Shown: piece after piece, positions 25,475 to 35,752 of the stretch
How the letters are laid out: each line of letters begins with the position of its first letter
Numbering within the stretch: position 1 is the first letter of the stretch
Origin: Chloroflexota bacterium
GTDB lineage: Bacteria; Chloroflexota; Anaerolineae; 4572-78; J111
Length of the DNA stretch: 64,000 nt
Direction of reading: 5' to 3'
Assembly: GCA_016860845.1 (NCBI GenBank)
Contig: BOKF01000032.1
Coordinates: 1-64,000, forward strand
Made by a program: the position numbers and the translations under genes
Notes under the pieces: model-generated
The model's database searches: none
What the model saw: only the letters and a program-made list of their open reading frames with translations
Told to the model about the DNA's origin: nothing

Positions 25475-26437
25475 TCAGGAAGAAAAACCAAATAATAGAC
25501 CTTTGCTCCCCCACCAAATCCCCGGCAGGCGGCGCAACTTGTCCCACTCACTCACGTGCGCCCGGCGATTAAATACATTATAATCGTGGGCCTCAATATC
25601 GTCCAGAATGGCCCGGTACAATCCCGCAGCGGCGGCAATAGCAAAGCGGCCCTGGGCATTGAGTAAGGCAATCCCTGGCCAGGCTTCGGCGTAGAGGCGG
25701 CGGTTGCGTTCGATCTGGAACTGCATAAAAGCGCGCCAACGGGCGTCAACCCTCCCGGCGGCCAGGTCAGCTTCGCTGAGTTCAAAGGCCGCCAGTTCCT
25801 CCTGGGGCAGATAAACCCGGCCCATCTGCCAATCCTGCCCAACATCCCGCAAAATGTTGGTCATTTGCAGGGCTACGCCCAGCTTCACCGCGTAAGGAAT
25901 AGCCGCTGCTCCGGCAAAACCGATAATGTGCATGCTCATCAACCCCACCGTCGAAGCTACGCCATAAGCATAAGCGGCTAAATCTTCAAACGTAGCGTAG
26001 CGAATCTGCTGCAAATCACGGGCGACGCCGTCAATGAGCTGTTCGGCGTAGCGCTGAGGGATGCGGTAGCGGGAACGAGTGTCAGCCCAGGCGACAGCGA
26101 CCAGGTCATCTGCCGGAGACTCAGCCAGGGAGGTGCGCTGCCGCCAGGTGTCTAGTGTAGCAGCCGCGTCGCCGCGGGGAGAGTCCACAATGTCGTCGCT
26201 GGTGCGGCAAAAAGCATAGAGCGCCCGCACCGCCTGGCGCTTGTCAGGCGGGAGCAGGCCGGAGGCCAAATGAAAAGAGCGGCTGTGCTGCGCAGTGATC
26301 GCCTCACAATGGGCATAAGCCTCTTTCAACAGCATTTCATTGCGCCGGGACGGAAGCAGGAGTGGGACCCGCGAATGACGGGCCTCATATGCCAGCGACA
26401 GCAAAGAATGTTCCCACGTGTTAAGTTTCAGGCTCAT
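25475..26437 (-). CDS. crtB: Phytoene synthase
   Basis: Condenses two geranylgeranyl diphosphates into phytoene. The 320 residues hold the two Mg2+-binding Asp-rich motifs DDIVD (81-85) and RDVGQDW (Asp 198, Asp 202), plus [13 protein letters not shown] squalene/dehydrosqualene synthase is the alternative, but crtI, the lycopene cyclase and the shared operator favour phytoene. GAGGAG precedes the ATG by 9 bases. Confidence 0.92.
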   Translation of the reverse strand: MSLKLNTWEHSLLSLAYEARHSRVPLLLPSRRNEMLLKEAYAHCEAITAQHSRSFHLASGLLPPDKRQAVRALYAFCRTSDDIVDSPRGDAAATLDTWRQRTSLAESPADDLVAVAWADTRSRYRIPQRYAEQLIDGVARDLQQIRYATFEDLAAYAYGVASTVGLMSMHIIGFAGAAAIPYAVKLGVALQMTNILRDVGQDWQMGRVYLPQEELAAFELSEADLAAGRVDARWRAFMQFQIERNRRLYAEAWPGIALLNAQGRFAIAAAAGLYRAILDDIEAHDYNVFNRRAHVSEWDKLRRLPGIWWGSKGLLFGFSS

Positions 26438-26472
26438 CAGTTCTTTCTCCTCTAGTCATAATCTCTATTAAA

Positions 26473-26502
26473 ATGATATACTATTGTCTAATATTTGTCA
26501 AT
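26473..26502 (-). promoter_or_regulatory. crtB promoter with 11-bp repeat operator
   Basis: Minus strand: TTGACA (26496-26501), 17 bases, TATCAT (26473-26478). Two 11-mers, ATTGACAAATA (26492-26502) and TTAGACAATAG (26481-26491), overlap the -35 and spacer; one repeat supplies the -35 itself. Confidence 0.75.
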
Positions 26503-26520
26503 ATATTTAGGAGGTTTTTT

Positions 26521-26561
26521 CTAGACAAATAGTTGACAAGTTTTTGGATTTATGATAATAT
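26521..26561 (+). promoter_or_regulatory. Promoter and 11-bp repeat operator of the light-response operon
   Basis: TTGACA (26533-26538), 17 bases, TAATAT (26556-26561). The 11-mers CTAGACAAATA (26521-26531) and GTTGACAAGTT (26532-26542) overlap the -35. Autoregulation by the CarH-like product is inferred. Confidence 0.75.
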
Positions 26562-26636
26562 ATTGACCAGATAGGTTTGAAACTTAACCTTGGGCTGCTA
26601 TAAAATTTTTGAGTAACGTTTAAGAAAAGGCGAGCA

Positions 26637-27983
26637 ATGTCTACTCCATCGAACCAACTACCAACCTACAACTTAAAAGCCGTTGTTCAGGAGACAGGTC
26701 TCAAACCCGATACGCTGCGGGCCTGGGAACGCCGTTACGGCTTGCCCCAGCCTCACCGGACCCCTGGCGGCCACCGCCTCTACTCTCAGCACGATATTGA
26801 TATGCTCAAGTGGCTGGTCGCCCGGCAGGATGAAGGCTTAAGTATTAGCCGGGCCGTGGACATGTGGCACAGCCTGCAAGAAGAAGGGACTGATCCACTT
26901 CAGACAAGTACATCTCAGGCGCTCATATCTGTCGCGGCCCAACCACCACTGACCGTCGGCAGCGCCATCACCGAACTGCGGCGGGCCTGGATCGCGGCCT
27001 GCCTGGCTTTTGATGAGCGGACGGCGGAAAATATCCTGGCCCAGGCTTCGGCCTTATTTCCCCAGGAGACTGTCTGCTTTGAGCTGTTGCAAAAGGGGTT
27101 GGTCCAGATGGGCGAAGGCTGGTACAAAGGGGAAGTCACTGTTCAGCAAGAACACTTTGCCTCGGCTCTGGCTGTACGCCGCCTGGACGCCCTGGTAGCA
27201 GCCACCCCACTCCCAACGCGCCCCGGCCGCATTTTGGTCGCTTGTCCACCCGAAGAGGAGCATACCTTTAGCCCGCTCTTGATTACCCTCCTGCTGCGGC
27301 GGCACGGCTGGGATGTCGTCTATCTCGGCGCCGATGTCCCTTCGACTCGTCTGGAATTCACTATTGCCACAGCCAGGCCGCAACTGGTGATCGTGGCTGC
27401 CCAGCAACTCCATACCGCTGCGTCCATGCTGGAGATAGCTCACTTGCTTGACCAGGAGCGGGTGCCGCTCGCTTACGGCGGCGCTGTCTTTAACCATCTG
27501 CCAGCCTTACGCAGCCGCATTCCTGGCCATTTTCTCGGGGAACACCTAGAGACGACCCCTCAAGTTGTTGAGCAATTTCTTATGTCGCCTCGCCAGGGCT
27601 GGCCGCCGCCAGCAGTATCCCAGCCAGGTGAAGCGTACCGACAAGCCCTGGACCACTATCGTGAGCATCAAGCCCTGATTGAAGCACACGTGTGGCAACT
27701 GCTGAAAGATGAGCCTATTCCGCACAGCCGCCTGGCCAACGCGAACATGAAATTTGCCCGCAACATCATTGCCGCCCTGCTGCTGGGCAATATTGACTTT
27801 ATGGGTACCAACATCACTTGGATCGAGGGGCTTCTCATCAATCATCAAATGCCAACCGAGCAACTTCAGCGCTACCTAATTGCCTACCGGCAGGCGGCCC
27901 AAACCCATCTAGATGAGCGCGGTAAAGTTATCCTTGATTGGCTGGCTCAACTGGCGCATGAAGAGGCAAAAAACCTATCATGA
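26637..27983 (+). CDS. carH: CarH/LitR-like B12-binding MerR regulator
   Basis: A 448-residue photoreceptor-type repressor. Residues 10-75 form a MerR helix-turn-helix ([20 protein letters not shown]). A methionine-synthase-like helical cap follows, with the W-x9-EH signature (Trp 162, Glu 172, His 173) known to bind adenosylcobalamin in CarH. Then comes a cobalamin-binding Rossmann domain with EEEHTFS (His 209), where the last position of the usual E/D-x-H-x-x-G motif is Ser. About 120 C-terminal residues (after 325) form an extra helical domain not found in standard CarH. It heads a six-gene operon and has matching operator repeats at three nearby promoters. Light dependence is inferred. 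Confidence 0.85.
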   Translation: MSTPSNQLPTYNLKAVVQETGLKPDTLRAWERRYGLPQPHRTPGGHRLYSQHDIDMLKWLVARQDEGLSISRAVDMWHSLQEEGTDPLQTSTSQALISVAAQPPLTVGSAITELRRAWIAACLAFDERTAENILAQASALFPQETVCFELLQKGLVQMGEGWYKGEVTVQQEHFASALAVRRLDALVAATPLPTRPGRILVACPPEEEHTFSPLLITLLLRRHGWDVVYLGADVPSTRLEFTIATARPQLVIVAAQQLHTAASMLEIAHLLDQERVPLAYGGAVFNHLPALRSRIPGHFLGEHLETTPQVVEQFLMSPRQGWPPPAVSQPGEAYRQALDHYREHQALIEAHVWQLLKDEPIPHSRLANANMKFARNIIAALLLGNIDFMGTNITWIEGLLINHQMPTEQLQRYLIAYRQAAQTHLDERGKVILDWLAQLAHEEAKNLS

Positions 27984-28459
27984 AATATCACCACTCTTTC
28001 CGGGTGCGCGCCCCGCTGGCGGCAGTCACTGATTTTCACGCCCAATCTGCCAGCATGGGTGCAATTACCCCGCCCCCGATCATCACCCAAATTCACGAAG
28101 CGCCGGCCCGGCTGCAAGAAGGGGATGAAATGGATTTCACCCTCTGGCTGGGGCCGCTGCCCATACGCTGGCTGGCCCGGATTGAGGATGTCGGCCATAA
28201 CGGCTTTGTGGACCGGCAACTCCGTGGCCCTTTTGGCTCCTGGGTCCACCGCCATTCCTTCCGGCTTGTGAATGAGACAACCACCGAAGTCATTGACGAA
28301 GTTGAAGTGGAGTTAAAAAACCATCCCTGGTGGAGCCTCGTCGGCCTGGGGATGTGGCTAACTCTGCCCATTTTGTTCGCCTATCGGGGCTGGAAAACAA
28401 AAGGTTTACTTGAGAAAAGACACGAACTTCCCCCGGCCTCACCTGGGGTGAGGCAATGA
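27980..28459 (+). CDS. SRPBCC-family protein
   Basis: A 159-residue START/Bet v 1-like fold protein (cyclase/dehydrase or CoxG-like), usually a hydrophobic-ligand pocket. Visible are the N-terminal [12 protein letters not shown] strand, the central [12 protein letters not shown] and WLARIEDV hairpin, and the C-terminal helix ending [12 protein letters not shown]. It overlaps both neighbours by 4 bases (ATGA), so it is made with the regulator and the oxidoreductase. A role in handling a carotenoid or other lipid is possible but not shown. Confidence 0.75.
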   Translation: MKYHHSFRVRAPLAAVTDFHAQSASMGAITPPPIITQIHEAPARLQEGDEMDFTLWLGPLPIRWLARIEDVGHNGFVDRQLRGPFGSWVHRHSFRLVNETTTEVIDEVEVELKNHPWWSLVGLGMWLTLPILFAYRGWKTKGLLEKRHELPPASPGVRQ

Positions 28460-30072
28460 AACGCATTGTCGTCATCGGCGCTGGCGTTGGAGGTTTGACA
28501 GCAGCAGCGGTTATGGCTCGCGCCGGGCTGGACATCACCGTGCTGGAAGCGCATGTCTATCCGGGCGGCTGCGCCGGTACTTTTTACCATCAGGGTTATC
28601 GTTTTGATGCCGGCGCGACCCTGGCCGGCGGTTTTTACCCTGGCGGGCCGCTGGACCTGGTGGCCCAAGCCGCCGGGGTGGCGGCGTGGCCGGCCCAGGC
28701 CGCCAATCCCGCCCTGGTCGTCCACCTGCCCGATAGTTCGGCGGTCACACGCTGGACCGACGCGCGGCGTTGGGAAGAATACGGCCGAGCTTTTGGCCCC
28801 CAGGCCGAGACTTTTTGGCGCTGGCAAGAACGCACCGCCGACGCCCTGTGGAACCTGGCCCTGCGGACGCCCCCCTGGCCGCCTCAAACTTTCGCCGATG
28901 TTCTACAATTGGGCCAAAAGGGTTTGGGCTGGCTGGGCAGGGGTGGGTTTGAAACCTGCGCCAGCTTGCCTCAATTGGCTGCGGACGCTCTCCGCCCGGT
29001 GGCGGCCCACCTGCGCCATGTTCCTGAGCGCCTGCGTCTTTTCGTTGACGGCCAACTGCTCATTGCCGCCCAAGCCACCAGCCGCCAGACCAACGCCCTG
29101 TACGGCGCTGCGGCCCTGGATTTACCCCGGCGCGGGGTTGTCCACCTGGCCGGAGGCATGGGCGCTCTGGCAGAAACGCTAGCCCAGGCCGTGCGCCAGC
29201 ATGACGGGCAGGTCCATTACCGCCAGGAAGTCCGGCGGATTGTCATGGAGCAAGACCGGCCCGTTGCTGTAGAAACCAAACGGGGCAAATCCTTTTCCGC
29301 CGATCTGGTTGTCGCCAATCTGACCCCCTGGAATCTCGCCGCGCTGCTGGGCGAAAACGCTCCTTCTTCACTTCGCTCCTTCGCGTCACCTGCACCTGAA
29401 CAGGTGTCACCACTCCGCCTCTCCCCCTCATTCGACGGCTGGGGGGCGTTTATGGTTTACGTCGGGCTGGATGGCTCGGCCGTACCGGCCGATTTCCCAC
29501 TGCACCATCAAGTGATTGGGCGCGAGCCAATGGCCGAGGGCAATGCTGTCTTCCTTTCGCTCAGCCCCGCCTGGGATAAAAATCGCGCTCCGGCCGGCCA
29601 GCGGGCGCTGACCATCAGTGCGCACACTGACCTGCGCGAGTGGTGGCGTCTTTTTGAAAACGAGCGCCCGGCTTACGAAGAACGCAAAGCCGTCTATCTA
29701 GAACGCATCCTGACCGCCGCCGAAACGGCTCTCCCCGGCCTGCGGGAGGCAGCTAATTTGATCCTGCCCGGCACGCCGGTCACCTTTCAACGCTTCACCC
29801 GCCGGACCTGGGGTTGGGTGGGCGGCTTTCCCCAAACGAGCCTGTTCCGGACCTGGGCGCCCAGGCTGGCTTCCGGCCTGTGGCTTGTTGGCGACACGAT
29901 TTTCCCCGGCCAGTCTACGGCGGCTGTAGCGCTGGGCGGGCTGCGCGTGGCCAGGACTATATTGAGTGAACTCGGAGTTAAGGCTGAAGCTCATACCGCT
30001 TCACCCGTCCCACTCACCCGAACCATTAAAAACCAAAAACCTTCTGATATACTGTCAAGGATTACCCAATGA
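28456..30072 (+). CDS. CrtI/CrtO-like carotenoid oxidoreductase
   Basis: A 538-residue FAD-dependent amine-oxidase/CrtI-superfamily enzyme: [33 protein letters not shown], and the C-terminal [21 protein letters not shown]. It is clearly different from CrtI at 22861 and may be a second desaturase, an isomerase (CrtH-like) or a ketolase (CrtO-like). Overlaps its neighbours by 4 bases on each side. A Ser/Pro-rich stretch around 310-330 looks like repeat-derived filler. Confidence 0.8.
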   Translation: MKRIVVIGAGVGGLTAAAVMARAGLDITVLEAHVYPGGCAGTFYHQGYRFDAGATLAGGFYPGGPLDLVAQAAGVAAWPAQAANPALVVHLPDSSAVTRWTDARRWEEYGRAFGPQAETFWRWQERTADALWNLALRTPPWPPQTFADVLQLGQKGLGWLGRGGFETCASLPQLAADALRPVAAHLRHVPERLRLFVDGQLLIAAQATSRQTNALYGAAALDLPRRGVVHLAGGMGALAETLAQAVRQHDGQVHYRQEVRRIVMEQDRPVAVETKRGKSFSADLVVANLTPWNLAALLGENAPSSLRSFASPAPEQVSPLRLSPSFDGWGAFMVYVGLDGSAVPADFPLHHQVIGREPMAEGNAVFLSLSPAWDKNRAPAGQRALTISAHTDLREWWRLFENERPAYEERKAVYLERILTAAETALPGLREAANLILPGTPVTFQRFTRRTWGWVGGFPQTSLFRTWAPRLASGLWLVGDTIFPGQSTAAVALGGLRVARTILSELGVKAEAHTASPVPLTRTIKNQKPSDILSRITQ

Positions 30073-30650
30073 CCAACCAAATTCTAGAAACCTTTTATCA
30101 CCGCATGCTGCCCCTGTACCGGCCCCAGGCGGAAAAGTTTATCACTACAGTTGAGCCGGCAGCCTGGCAGCGAGTTTCTTTTCGCTATACCTTCTCGGTC
30201 GAAGCGATGACCCACATCAGCCACATTATCGAAGATGCCCTAATCAACACGCCGCGAGCGGCTGTTTTACACGTCTCGTTCCAGTACCTGTCCCGGCTGA
30301 GGCCGCAAAAAGCCCGCTATCGGCGGCTGGCCGATGCTTCCTTGGGGGTGTGGCTTTACGGGATCAACAATGTTACCGATCCAGAGATTACCTCATTGCC
30401 TCGCACCACCTTCATAAATACAGCGGAGACAAATTTGGTGCGCTACTGGTTTGTGGTAGCGTATGGCGCGGGCATCGGTATGTCGCTGTTGGCCGAAGAA
30501 GTACCCTCTCTCACCGGCGAGGATCGCTACTACGAGGGTTTTTACACCTTTGAGCCGGACGTGGCTTACCAAATTATCCAAGTTTTGCACCAGACCTATC
30601 CGGCCCTGGTGCCCAAGCCGCTTTCTTCTGAAGAGCTGCGGGAGCGGTAA
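30069..30650 (+). CDS. DICT-like sensory domain protein
   Basis: A 193-residue soluble protein resembling the DICT domain, which is found with cyanobacterial and other signalling proteins and predicted to act in light response. Supporting pattern: [50 protein letters not shown] and [14 protein letters not shown]. No kinase, cyclase or DNA-binding domain is attached. It is embedded in the operon with a B12 photoregulator and photolyase, which agrees with the predicted role. Assignment is from remembered family features. Confidence 0.6.
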   Translation: MTNQILETFYHRMLPLYRPQAEKFITTVEPAAWQRVSFRYTFSVEAMTHISHIIEDALINTPRAAVLHVSFQYLSRLRPQKARYRRLADASLGVWLYGINNVTDPEITSLPRTTFINTAETNLVRYWFVVAYGAGIGMSLLAEEVPSLTGEDRYYEGFYTFEPDVAYQIIQVLHQTYPALVPKPLSSEELRER

Positions 30651-30657
30651 GTTCAAC

Positions 30658-32064
30658 ATGACCACCACTATCTGGTGGATCCGACGTGACCTGCGTTTAA
30701 CCGACAACCAGGCTTTGCACGCTGCCCTGGCTCACGCCGAGCACGTCATTCCACTTTTTATCCTGGATCCAATCTTGCTCGCTTCACCCTATACCGGCGC
30801 TAAACGGCTGGCTTTTCTGTTCGGCGGCCTGCGCCAATTGGCTGCTGATTTGGACAAGCGGGGCAGCCGCCTGATCGTCCGCTATGGCCGCCCGCAAGAG
30901 CAGCTTGCCGCCGTGCTGGCCGAAAGCAGCGCCTCGGCCATCTTTGCCGAAGAGGATTTCTCGCCCTACGCCCGCCGCCGCGATGCCGCCATTGCTCAAC
31001 AATTGCCTTTGAGGCTGGCCGGCGGGGCAACAGTCCACCGGCCCGGCGCGGTTCTCAAAGCCAATGGTTTGCCCTATACGGTCTTTACCCCTTTCAGCCG
31101 GGCCTGGAAAGCACTCCCGTTGCCGCGCCAACAAGCAGTTCTCGCCGCGCCTGAGCGAATTTCAACCCCCGACCTTGCCAGCGACCCGCTCCCAACCGAA
31201 CCCGGTCTGCCTGCTGCTGTCCCTTTCCCCCCCGGCGAAGCCGAAGCCCAGCGCCGCCTTCGTCTCTTCGCCTGCGGCCCGGCTATCGCCGGCTACGCCG
31301 CGAACCGCAACCGGCTTGACCAGGACGGAACATCACAATTGTCACCCTACCTTCGTTTCGGTATGCTCTCGGCCCGTCAGATGGCTGCCAGGGCCGTAGA
31401 AGCGATGGACAATGCGGCGGGCCAGGGAGCTGAAACCTGGCTCAACGAGCTGATCTGGCGCGAGTTTTACGTCTCTATCCTTTACCATTTCCCCCAGGTG
31501 CGCGGAGCCAGCTTTCGGCCAGAGTATGAGCGCATCCCCTGGAGCAACGACGAAAAGGCTTTTACGGCCTGGACCGAAGCTCGCACCGGCTACCCAGTGG
31601 TTGACGCCGCCATGCGCCAATTAGGCGAGAGCGGTTGGATGCACAACCGGGCGCGCATGATTGTCGCTTCTTTTTTGGTCAAAGATTTGCTGATTGACTG
31701 GCGTTGGGGCGAGCGCTGGTTTATGCAGCATCTGCTGGATGGCGACCCGGCCGCCAACAACGGCGGCTGGCAGTGGACGGCCGGCACCGGCACCGACGCC
31801 GCGCCCTACTTCCGAGTCTTTAACCCGGTGGTGCAGAGCCAGAAATTCGATCCGCAGGGGAACTATATCCGGCGCTGGCTGCCCGAACTGGCGGCTGTCC
31901 CCGACTCCTACATTCACACGCCCTGGGAGATGCCGGGCCAGATTCAGCGGCAGGCCGGCTGCAGGCTGGGCCACGATTACCCCCTGCCGATCATTGACCA
32001 CCCCTGGGCCAAAGATCGCGCCCTGGCCGCCTATGCCCAGGCCAAAGAGGTGAGTTATGCCTGA
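30658..32064 (+). CDS. phrB: Deoxyribodipyrimidine photolyase
   Basis: Light-driven repair of cyclobutane pyrimidine dimers. The 468 residues have an N-terminal antenna domain ([15 protein letters not shown]) and a C-terminal FAD domain with [46 protein letters not shown] and FRVFNPV. A long upstream open frame overlaps the DICT gene, but ATG 30658 is the family start and lies 7 bases after its stop. A cryptochrome role is less likely given full conservation of repair-type motifs. Confidence 0.92.
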   Translation: MTTTIWWIRRDLRLTDNQALHAALAHAEHVIPLFILDPILLASPYTGAKRLAFLFGGLRQLAADLDKRGSRLIVRYGRPQEQLAAVLAESSASAIFAEEDFSPYARRRDAAIAQQLPLRLAGGATVHRPGAVLKANGLPYTVFTPFSRAWKALPLPRQQAVLAAPERISTPDLASDPLPTEPGLPAAVPFPPGEAEAQRRLRLFACGPAIAGYAANRNRLDQDGTSQLSPYLRFGMLSARQMAARAVEAMDNAAGQGAETWLNELIWREFYVSILYHFPQVRGASFRPEYERIPWSNDEKAFTAWTEARTGYPVVDAAMRQLGESGWMHNRARMIVASFLVKDLLIDWRWGERWFMQHLLDGDPAANNGGWQWTAGTGTDAAPYFRVFNPVVQSQKFDPQGNYIRRWLPELAAVPDSYIHTPWEMPGQIQRQAGCRLGHDYPLPIIDHPWAKDRALAAYAQAKEVSYA

Positions 32065-32091
32065 GCAGTCCGGTTTGGTAGAGTAGATTTC

Positions 32092-32892
32092 ATGACTTAT
32101 TTTGGCTTTTTGGCTCAATTTTTGGTAATCCCAATCCTGCTGCTGGCGCTGCTGACCTGGTATGATCTGCGGCGAGGTTTAGCTCTGCCCCAGGCCCTGA
32201 GCGGCTGGCCGGCCTGGAAGGTTGTGCTGGGGCATATTCTGGTGGCGCTAATTTATACGACTCCCTGGGATAATTACCTCGTCGCCACCGGCGTCTGGTT
32301 CTACGACCCACACCTGGTCACCGGCCTGGTTTTGGGCTGGGTGCCAATCGAAGAGTACACCTTTTTTGTCCTGCAGCCGGTTTTGACCAGCCTGTGGCTG
32401 CTCTTTCTGGCCCGCCGCCTGCCCGTTGAGACCCATCCTTTGCCCTCCATGCACCGCCTCCGCCCGAGCTTACTGTTGGGTCTCGGAGCGGTTTGGCTGG
32501 TTATGGCGGCGATATTGATCGCCGGCTGGCAACCCGGCACCTATCTGGCCCTGATTCTCATCTGGGCACTGCCGCCGCTCATACTGCAAATCGGCTTTGG
32601 GGCCGACCTCCTCTGGCGGCAGCGCCGGCTGGTGCTGTGGACCCTGCTGCCAGTGACGCTCTACCTCGGTCTGGCCGATGCCCTGGCCATCGGCTCCGGT
32701 ACCTGGACCATTGACCCGGCCCAATCGCTCCAGCTTTACCTCGGCGGCGTTCTCCCCATCGAGGAGTTTATCTTTTTCCTGATGACCAACATTTTGCTGG
32801 TGCTGGGCGTCATACTGGTGCTTTCGCCCGAAAGCCAGAACCGGGTCAGCCCGCAACTACGCGCCCTCATTTTGCCAAGATTGCGGCCCTGA
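32092..32892 (+). CDS. crtYcd: Fused CrtYcd-type lycopene cyclase
   Basis: Cyclises lycopene ends. The 266-residue polytopic membrane protein contains two copies of the small lycopene cyclase domain, each with a PIEE motif (residues 85-88, VPIEEYTFF; 222-225, LPIEEFIFF) and an upstream GVWFYDP / GSGTWTIDP segment. In actinobacteria these halves are separate CrtYc and CrtYd; here they are one chain, as in fungal/archaeal types. Last gene of the light-response operon. Ring type (beta or epsilon) is unknown. Confidence 0.88.
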   Translation: MTYFGFLAQFLVIPILLLALLTWYDLRRGLALPQALSGWPAWKVVLGHILVALIYTTPWDNYLVATGVWFYDPHLVTGLVLGWVPIEEYTFFVLQPVLTSLWLLFLARRLPVETHPLPSMHRLRPSLLLGLGAVWLVMAAILIAGWQPGTYLALILIWALPPLILQIGFGADLLWRQRRLVLWTLLPVTLYLGLADALAIGSGTWTIDPAQSLQLYLGGVLPIEEFIFFLMTNILLVLGVILVLSPESQNRVSPQLRALILPRLRP

Positions 32893-33068
32893 GAGGGTGC
32901 TTCAGACCGGGGAGAGCTGATGCTGAGGGCGGGGTCGGGAGTAGTGGAGCGAGTAAATCTGTAGGGACTTGACCAATCACCGGCAACCCACTATACTGCC
33001 AACCGATTTTTAATATTGGTGTGCTGGCTGTATGGCTGATTCAATCATAAGCAAGGGGTAATTGAGTC

Positions 33069-34514
33069 ATGGGTAAACAAATCTTTACCAGGTTTCCCTT
33101 CTTGATGGGGCTGCTGTTGGCGGTTGTCATCGCTTCGCTGGTGATAGCTTCCACAACCGCCTCGGCGGGGGAGGCAGGGGGGCGCTACCCGGAGGTGCAA
33201 GAGGGGGCGGCGCTGGCTGTTCCTCCGGCGCTGCCGGTGCAGGTTCAAAGCACCTCGACCTCCACGACCACGATCCAGAGCATTCCCAGCGTGGTCATCG
33301 TCAGCCCCGTCGCCGACCAGGCGTTTACCTTCGGGGAGTTAATTCCGGTCGTTTCCAAGTCGGCTGACCCGCAGGGCATTACCCGCCTCGATTTGATGGT
33401 CAACGGCAAGCTGCTGGCCAGAATATCGAATATGAACCCGCAAACCAACCGAACGCGGACGGCCAGCCAGGTCTGGCTGCCTGACATTGCCGGCAGCCAC
33501 GTTCTCCAGGTTATTGCTTACAATGCCGCGGGTGTGACCGGCGAGTCGGAGCTGGTCTTTGTCCAGGTTCAACCGGCAGCACCGACCCCAACTCCAGTTC
33601 CGGCGAGTCCCACCCCGACCGCCACCCCCACCTTTCCCTATCTCGTGGTTACGCCGGCAGGCTCCCTGCGGGTACGCGCCGGCCCCGGCACGCAGTATGA
33701 CTCGCTGGGTTTTTTGCAGCCCAACCAGGAGGCCAGAATTACCGGGCGAAATCTGGGGGCCGACCTGTGGTGGCAAATTAATTTTCCCGTCGGTACGCAA
33801 GGGCTGGCCTGGGTTACCGGCAACCCGGAATTTTCAACCGCCTACCATGTTGATACGGTGCCGACTGTAGCCACGCCACCTCCACCGACGCCAACCGCCT
33901 CCCCCACGCCTGCGGTCAGTATTGACTTTCGGGTTGATCGGACCGAGATTCAGCGGGGCGAGTGCGTTAATTTCTTCTGGAATGTGTACGGCGTGCAGGC
34001 GGTTTACTTTCAAGGCAAAGGCGTTTCCGGCGACAACCAGAGCCGCCGGGAATGTCCCCAGGAGAGCACCACCTACAGTTTGCAAGTCGAGCGAGCGGAT
34101 GGCTCGACAGAGACGCGGGATATCCAGATTAACGTGCGCGACGACGATGATGACAGCTACGTGACGACGACGGTGCGCCGCGAGTATAAAATAGATTTCG
34201 ATAATGGGGCGCAGCCTGCGGAGCAGGATAGTGATTTCTTCTGGTATTTTGATGGCGACCGGCCGGTCTTTGAGAAGGCCGACGCCGACGAAAATGACAT
34301 CAGGCTCGTGCCGTTACAGCCAGGTGATCTGGATGATTTCCAGGATTTAGACGAAGATGCCTGCCGCGCTGCCTTAGAACAGCAGGATCAGCTCAACGTG
34401 ACCATTGCCCTCGATCTCATAGCCTGCTTTTCTACCGACCAGAATCGGATCGGGAAATTACGCTTTACGGGCGGCAGTCAAGAGGAATTGATCATGCAGT
34501 GGCATCTTTGGTAA
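33069..34514 (+). CDS. Secreted SH3b-domain protein
   Basis: A 481-residue exported protein: signal/anchor helix (FPFLMGLLLAVVIASLVIA, about 8-27), an Ig-like domain (75-165, VVIVSPVADQAFTFGELIPV), a Pro/Thr linker, a bacterial SH3 domain (about 195-258, SLRVRAGPGTQYDSLGFL), a second Pro/Thr linker, and another beta domain (FRVDRTEIQRGECVNFFW). The C-terminal 110 residues are acidic and unrecognised. Likely cell-surface or wall-binding; no enzymatic motif. Stands alone with its own leader. Confidence 0.75.
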   Translation: MGKQIFTRFPFLMGLLLAVVIASLVIASTTASAGEAGGRYPEVQEGAALAVPPALPVQVQSTSTSTTTIQSIPSVVIVSPVADQAFTFGELIPVVSKSADPQGITRLDLMVNGKLLARISNMNPQTNRTRTASQVWLPDIAGSHVLQVIAYNAAGVTGESELVFVQVQPAAPTPTPVPASPTPTATPTFPYLVVTPAGSLRVRAGPGTQYDSLGFLQPNQEARITGRNLGADLWWQINFPVGTQGLAWVTGNPEFSTAYHVDTVPTVATPPPPTPTASPTPAVSIDFRVDRTEIQRGECVNFFWNVYGVQAVYFQGKGVSGDNQSRRECPQESTTYSLQVERADGSTETRDIQINVRDDDDDSYVTTTVRREYKIDFDNGAQPAEQDSDFFWYFDGDRPVFEKADADENDIRLVPLQPGDLDDFQDLDEDACRAALEQQDQLNVTIALDLIACFSTDQNRIGKLRFTGGSQEELIMQWHLW

Positions 34515-34758
34515 GCGGCAATTGTATTTAACAATTACGCTAATAATCTGGTTATACGAAATCCAGGTGAAAATTGAGCGAGATCGGCTGAAGTGGAAAC
34601 CAAAGGGACTCACCCACCTGGGCGATAGGGGTGTTAAAAAGAGGTACAAAAAAGTTAACTCTGTTTGCTGCTTGAAACCACCCATTCCGGTGTAGACATA
34701 AGAGGCTAAGTCGGTTAAACTGTCTCCAAGTACAGGTTTCACTGGCAGGGTAAGTAAA

Positions 34759-35085
34759 ATGATAACCGGAAAAATGAGTGGTCAGCCGCAGACCGGTAAA
34801 GCGGTCCAATTGAATGACAAAATGCTGGAACTGGCCCAAGAGCTGCTGATCGAAGAGATGGCCGGGGAGACGCTCTTTGCCTGCGGTTACGGCTTGACCT
34901 GTAAAATAACCGGCCAGTACGGCATGTACGAAACCTTCAACGGCGAGATGGTTTCATTTCAACCTAAAGCCTCGCTGAATTTCACCCTCATGGCCGACGA
35001 GTTTGTGTTTACTGGCGATGTGGCGACCATCAAGACAGTGGCCCATCACCTGAGCGACTACGAGCTGTCAATCGCCGTATCATGA
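34759..35085 (+). CDS. Conserved hypothetical small protein
   Basis: A 108-residue soluble protein with no signal peptide. It contains an Asp/Glu-rich helix (LNDKMLELAQELLIEEMAGE) then alternating beta-like segments. I do not recognise the family. Start could also be the second Met (residue 6). It lies alone between a secreted protein and a DinB gene; the 244 bases before it show no clear feature. Confidence 0.55.
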   Translation: MITGKMSGQPQTGKAVQLNDKMLELAQELLIEEMAGETLFACGYGLTCKITGQYGMYETFNGEMVSFQPKASLNFTLMADEFVFTGDVATIKTVAHHLSDYELSIAVS

Positions 35086-35146
35086 CTCAAACCGCTTCGC
35101 TTAAGTAAACCACAAAAATTAGTGGGAATACTAACCTCAGAAACAG

Positions 35147-35215
35147 CAAGACAGGATTTACAAGATTAACAGGATTGAAAACTCAAACATCTTATCAATC
35201 CTGTTAATCCTGTCC
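35147..35215. repeat. ACAGGATTAACAGGATT-type inverted array
   Basis: Repeated ACAGGATT units pair with AATCCTGT units; the core GATTAACAGGATTG (35164-35177) and CAATCCTGTTAATC (35196-35209) is a perfect 14-bp stem. Lies between converging genes, so it may double as a terminator. Confidence 0.8.
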
Positions 35216-35247
35216 AAGTTGTCTGTTAGTTACCTTCGAACATTTAC

Positions 35248-35718
35248 TTAACTCACAGTTCTTTCTATTAACTGTTGTTCCCACAACTGGCGGGTAAGCT
35301 GCATCTGCCCCAGGTGGGCGCCGACGTGCTGGAGGTTGTGGAACAAAGCCCAGGCCACCGTCACTTCGCCTCTATCTCCGGCCTGGCGGCGCAGGTCCAA
35401 CTCCGGCAGGGTCAGCTTTTCGAGCACCATGCGGCTGTGGGCCAGGGTGGCGTCGAGCCGGGCGATCAATTCGACCTCGTTCAGGCCGTAGATGCGGAAC
35501 TCGGTCGCCCGGTCGCGGTGAGCCGGGTCGCCGCCGGCCACCTCGCCCACCCAATAGCGTTCCGAGCCGGCGACATGGGTGGCTAACACGGCCAGCGAAC
35601 TCATGTCCACCCCCGGCAGCCAATCCAACGCCGCCAGCGGCAGCCCGGCGAGAGCCTGGCGCATGTCGCTGTGCAGCGCTTCCAGGCGTTCCAGATAAGC
35701 TTCAAGCATCGGTAACAT
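35248..35718 (-). CDS. DinB-like four-helix protein
   Basis: A 156-residue DinB/YfiT-type helical bundle, a family of putative metal-dependent enzymes. Candidate metal-binding His residues occur in VLATHVAGSERYWVGEV and HNLQHVGAHLGQMQL, at the usual places. Function in this organism is unknown. It ends near a strong inverted array and is followed by the large membrane protein gene on the same strand. Confidence 0.82.
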   Translation of the reverse strand: MLPMLEAYLERLEALHSDMRQALAGLPLAALDWLPGVDMSSLAVLATHVAGSERYWVGEVAGGDPAHRDRATEFRIYGLNEVELIARLDATLAHSRMVLEKLTLPELDLRRQAGDRGEVTVAWALFHNLQHVGAHLGQMQLTRQLWEQQLIERTVS

Positions 35719-35752
35719 TTATTTCTCCTTCCCCAGACGAGCCTGGCTAAGG

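Noticed and set aside
29390..29425. Short ACCTGAACAGGT palindrome in the CrtI-like gene as an operator
   Set aside because: It is deep inside a coding sequence with no promoter nearby; probably repeat-derived filler.
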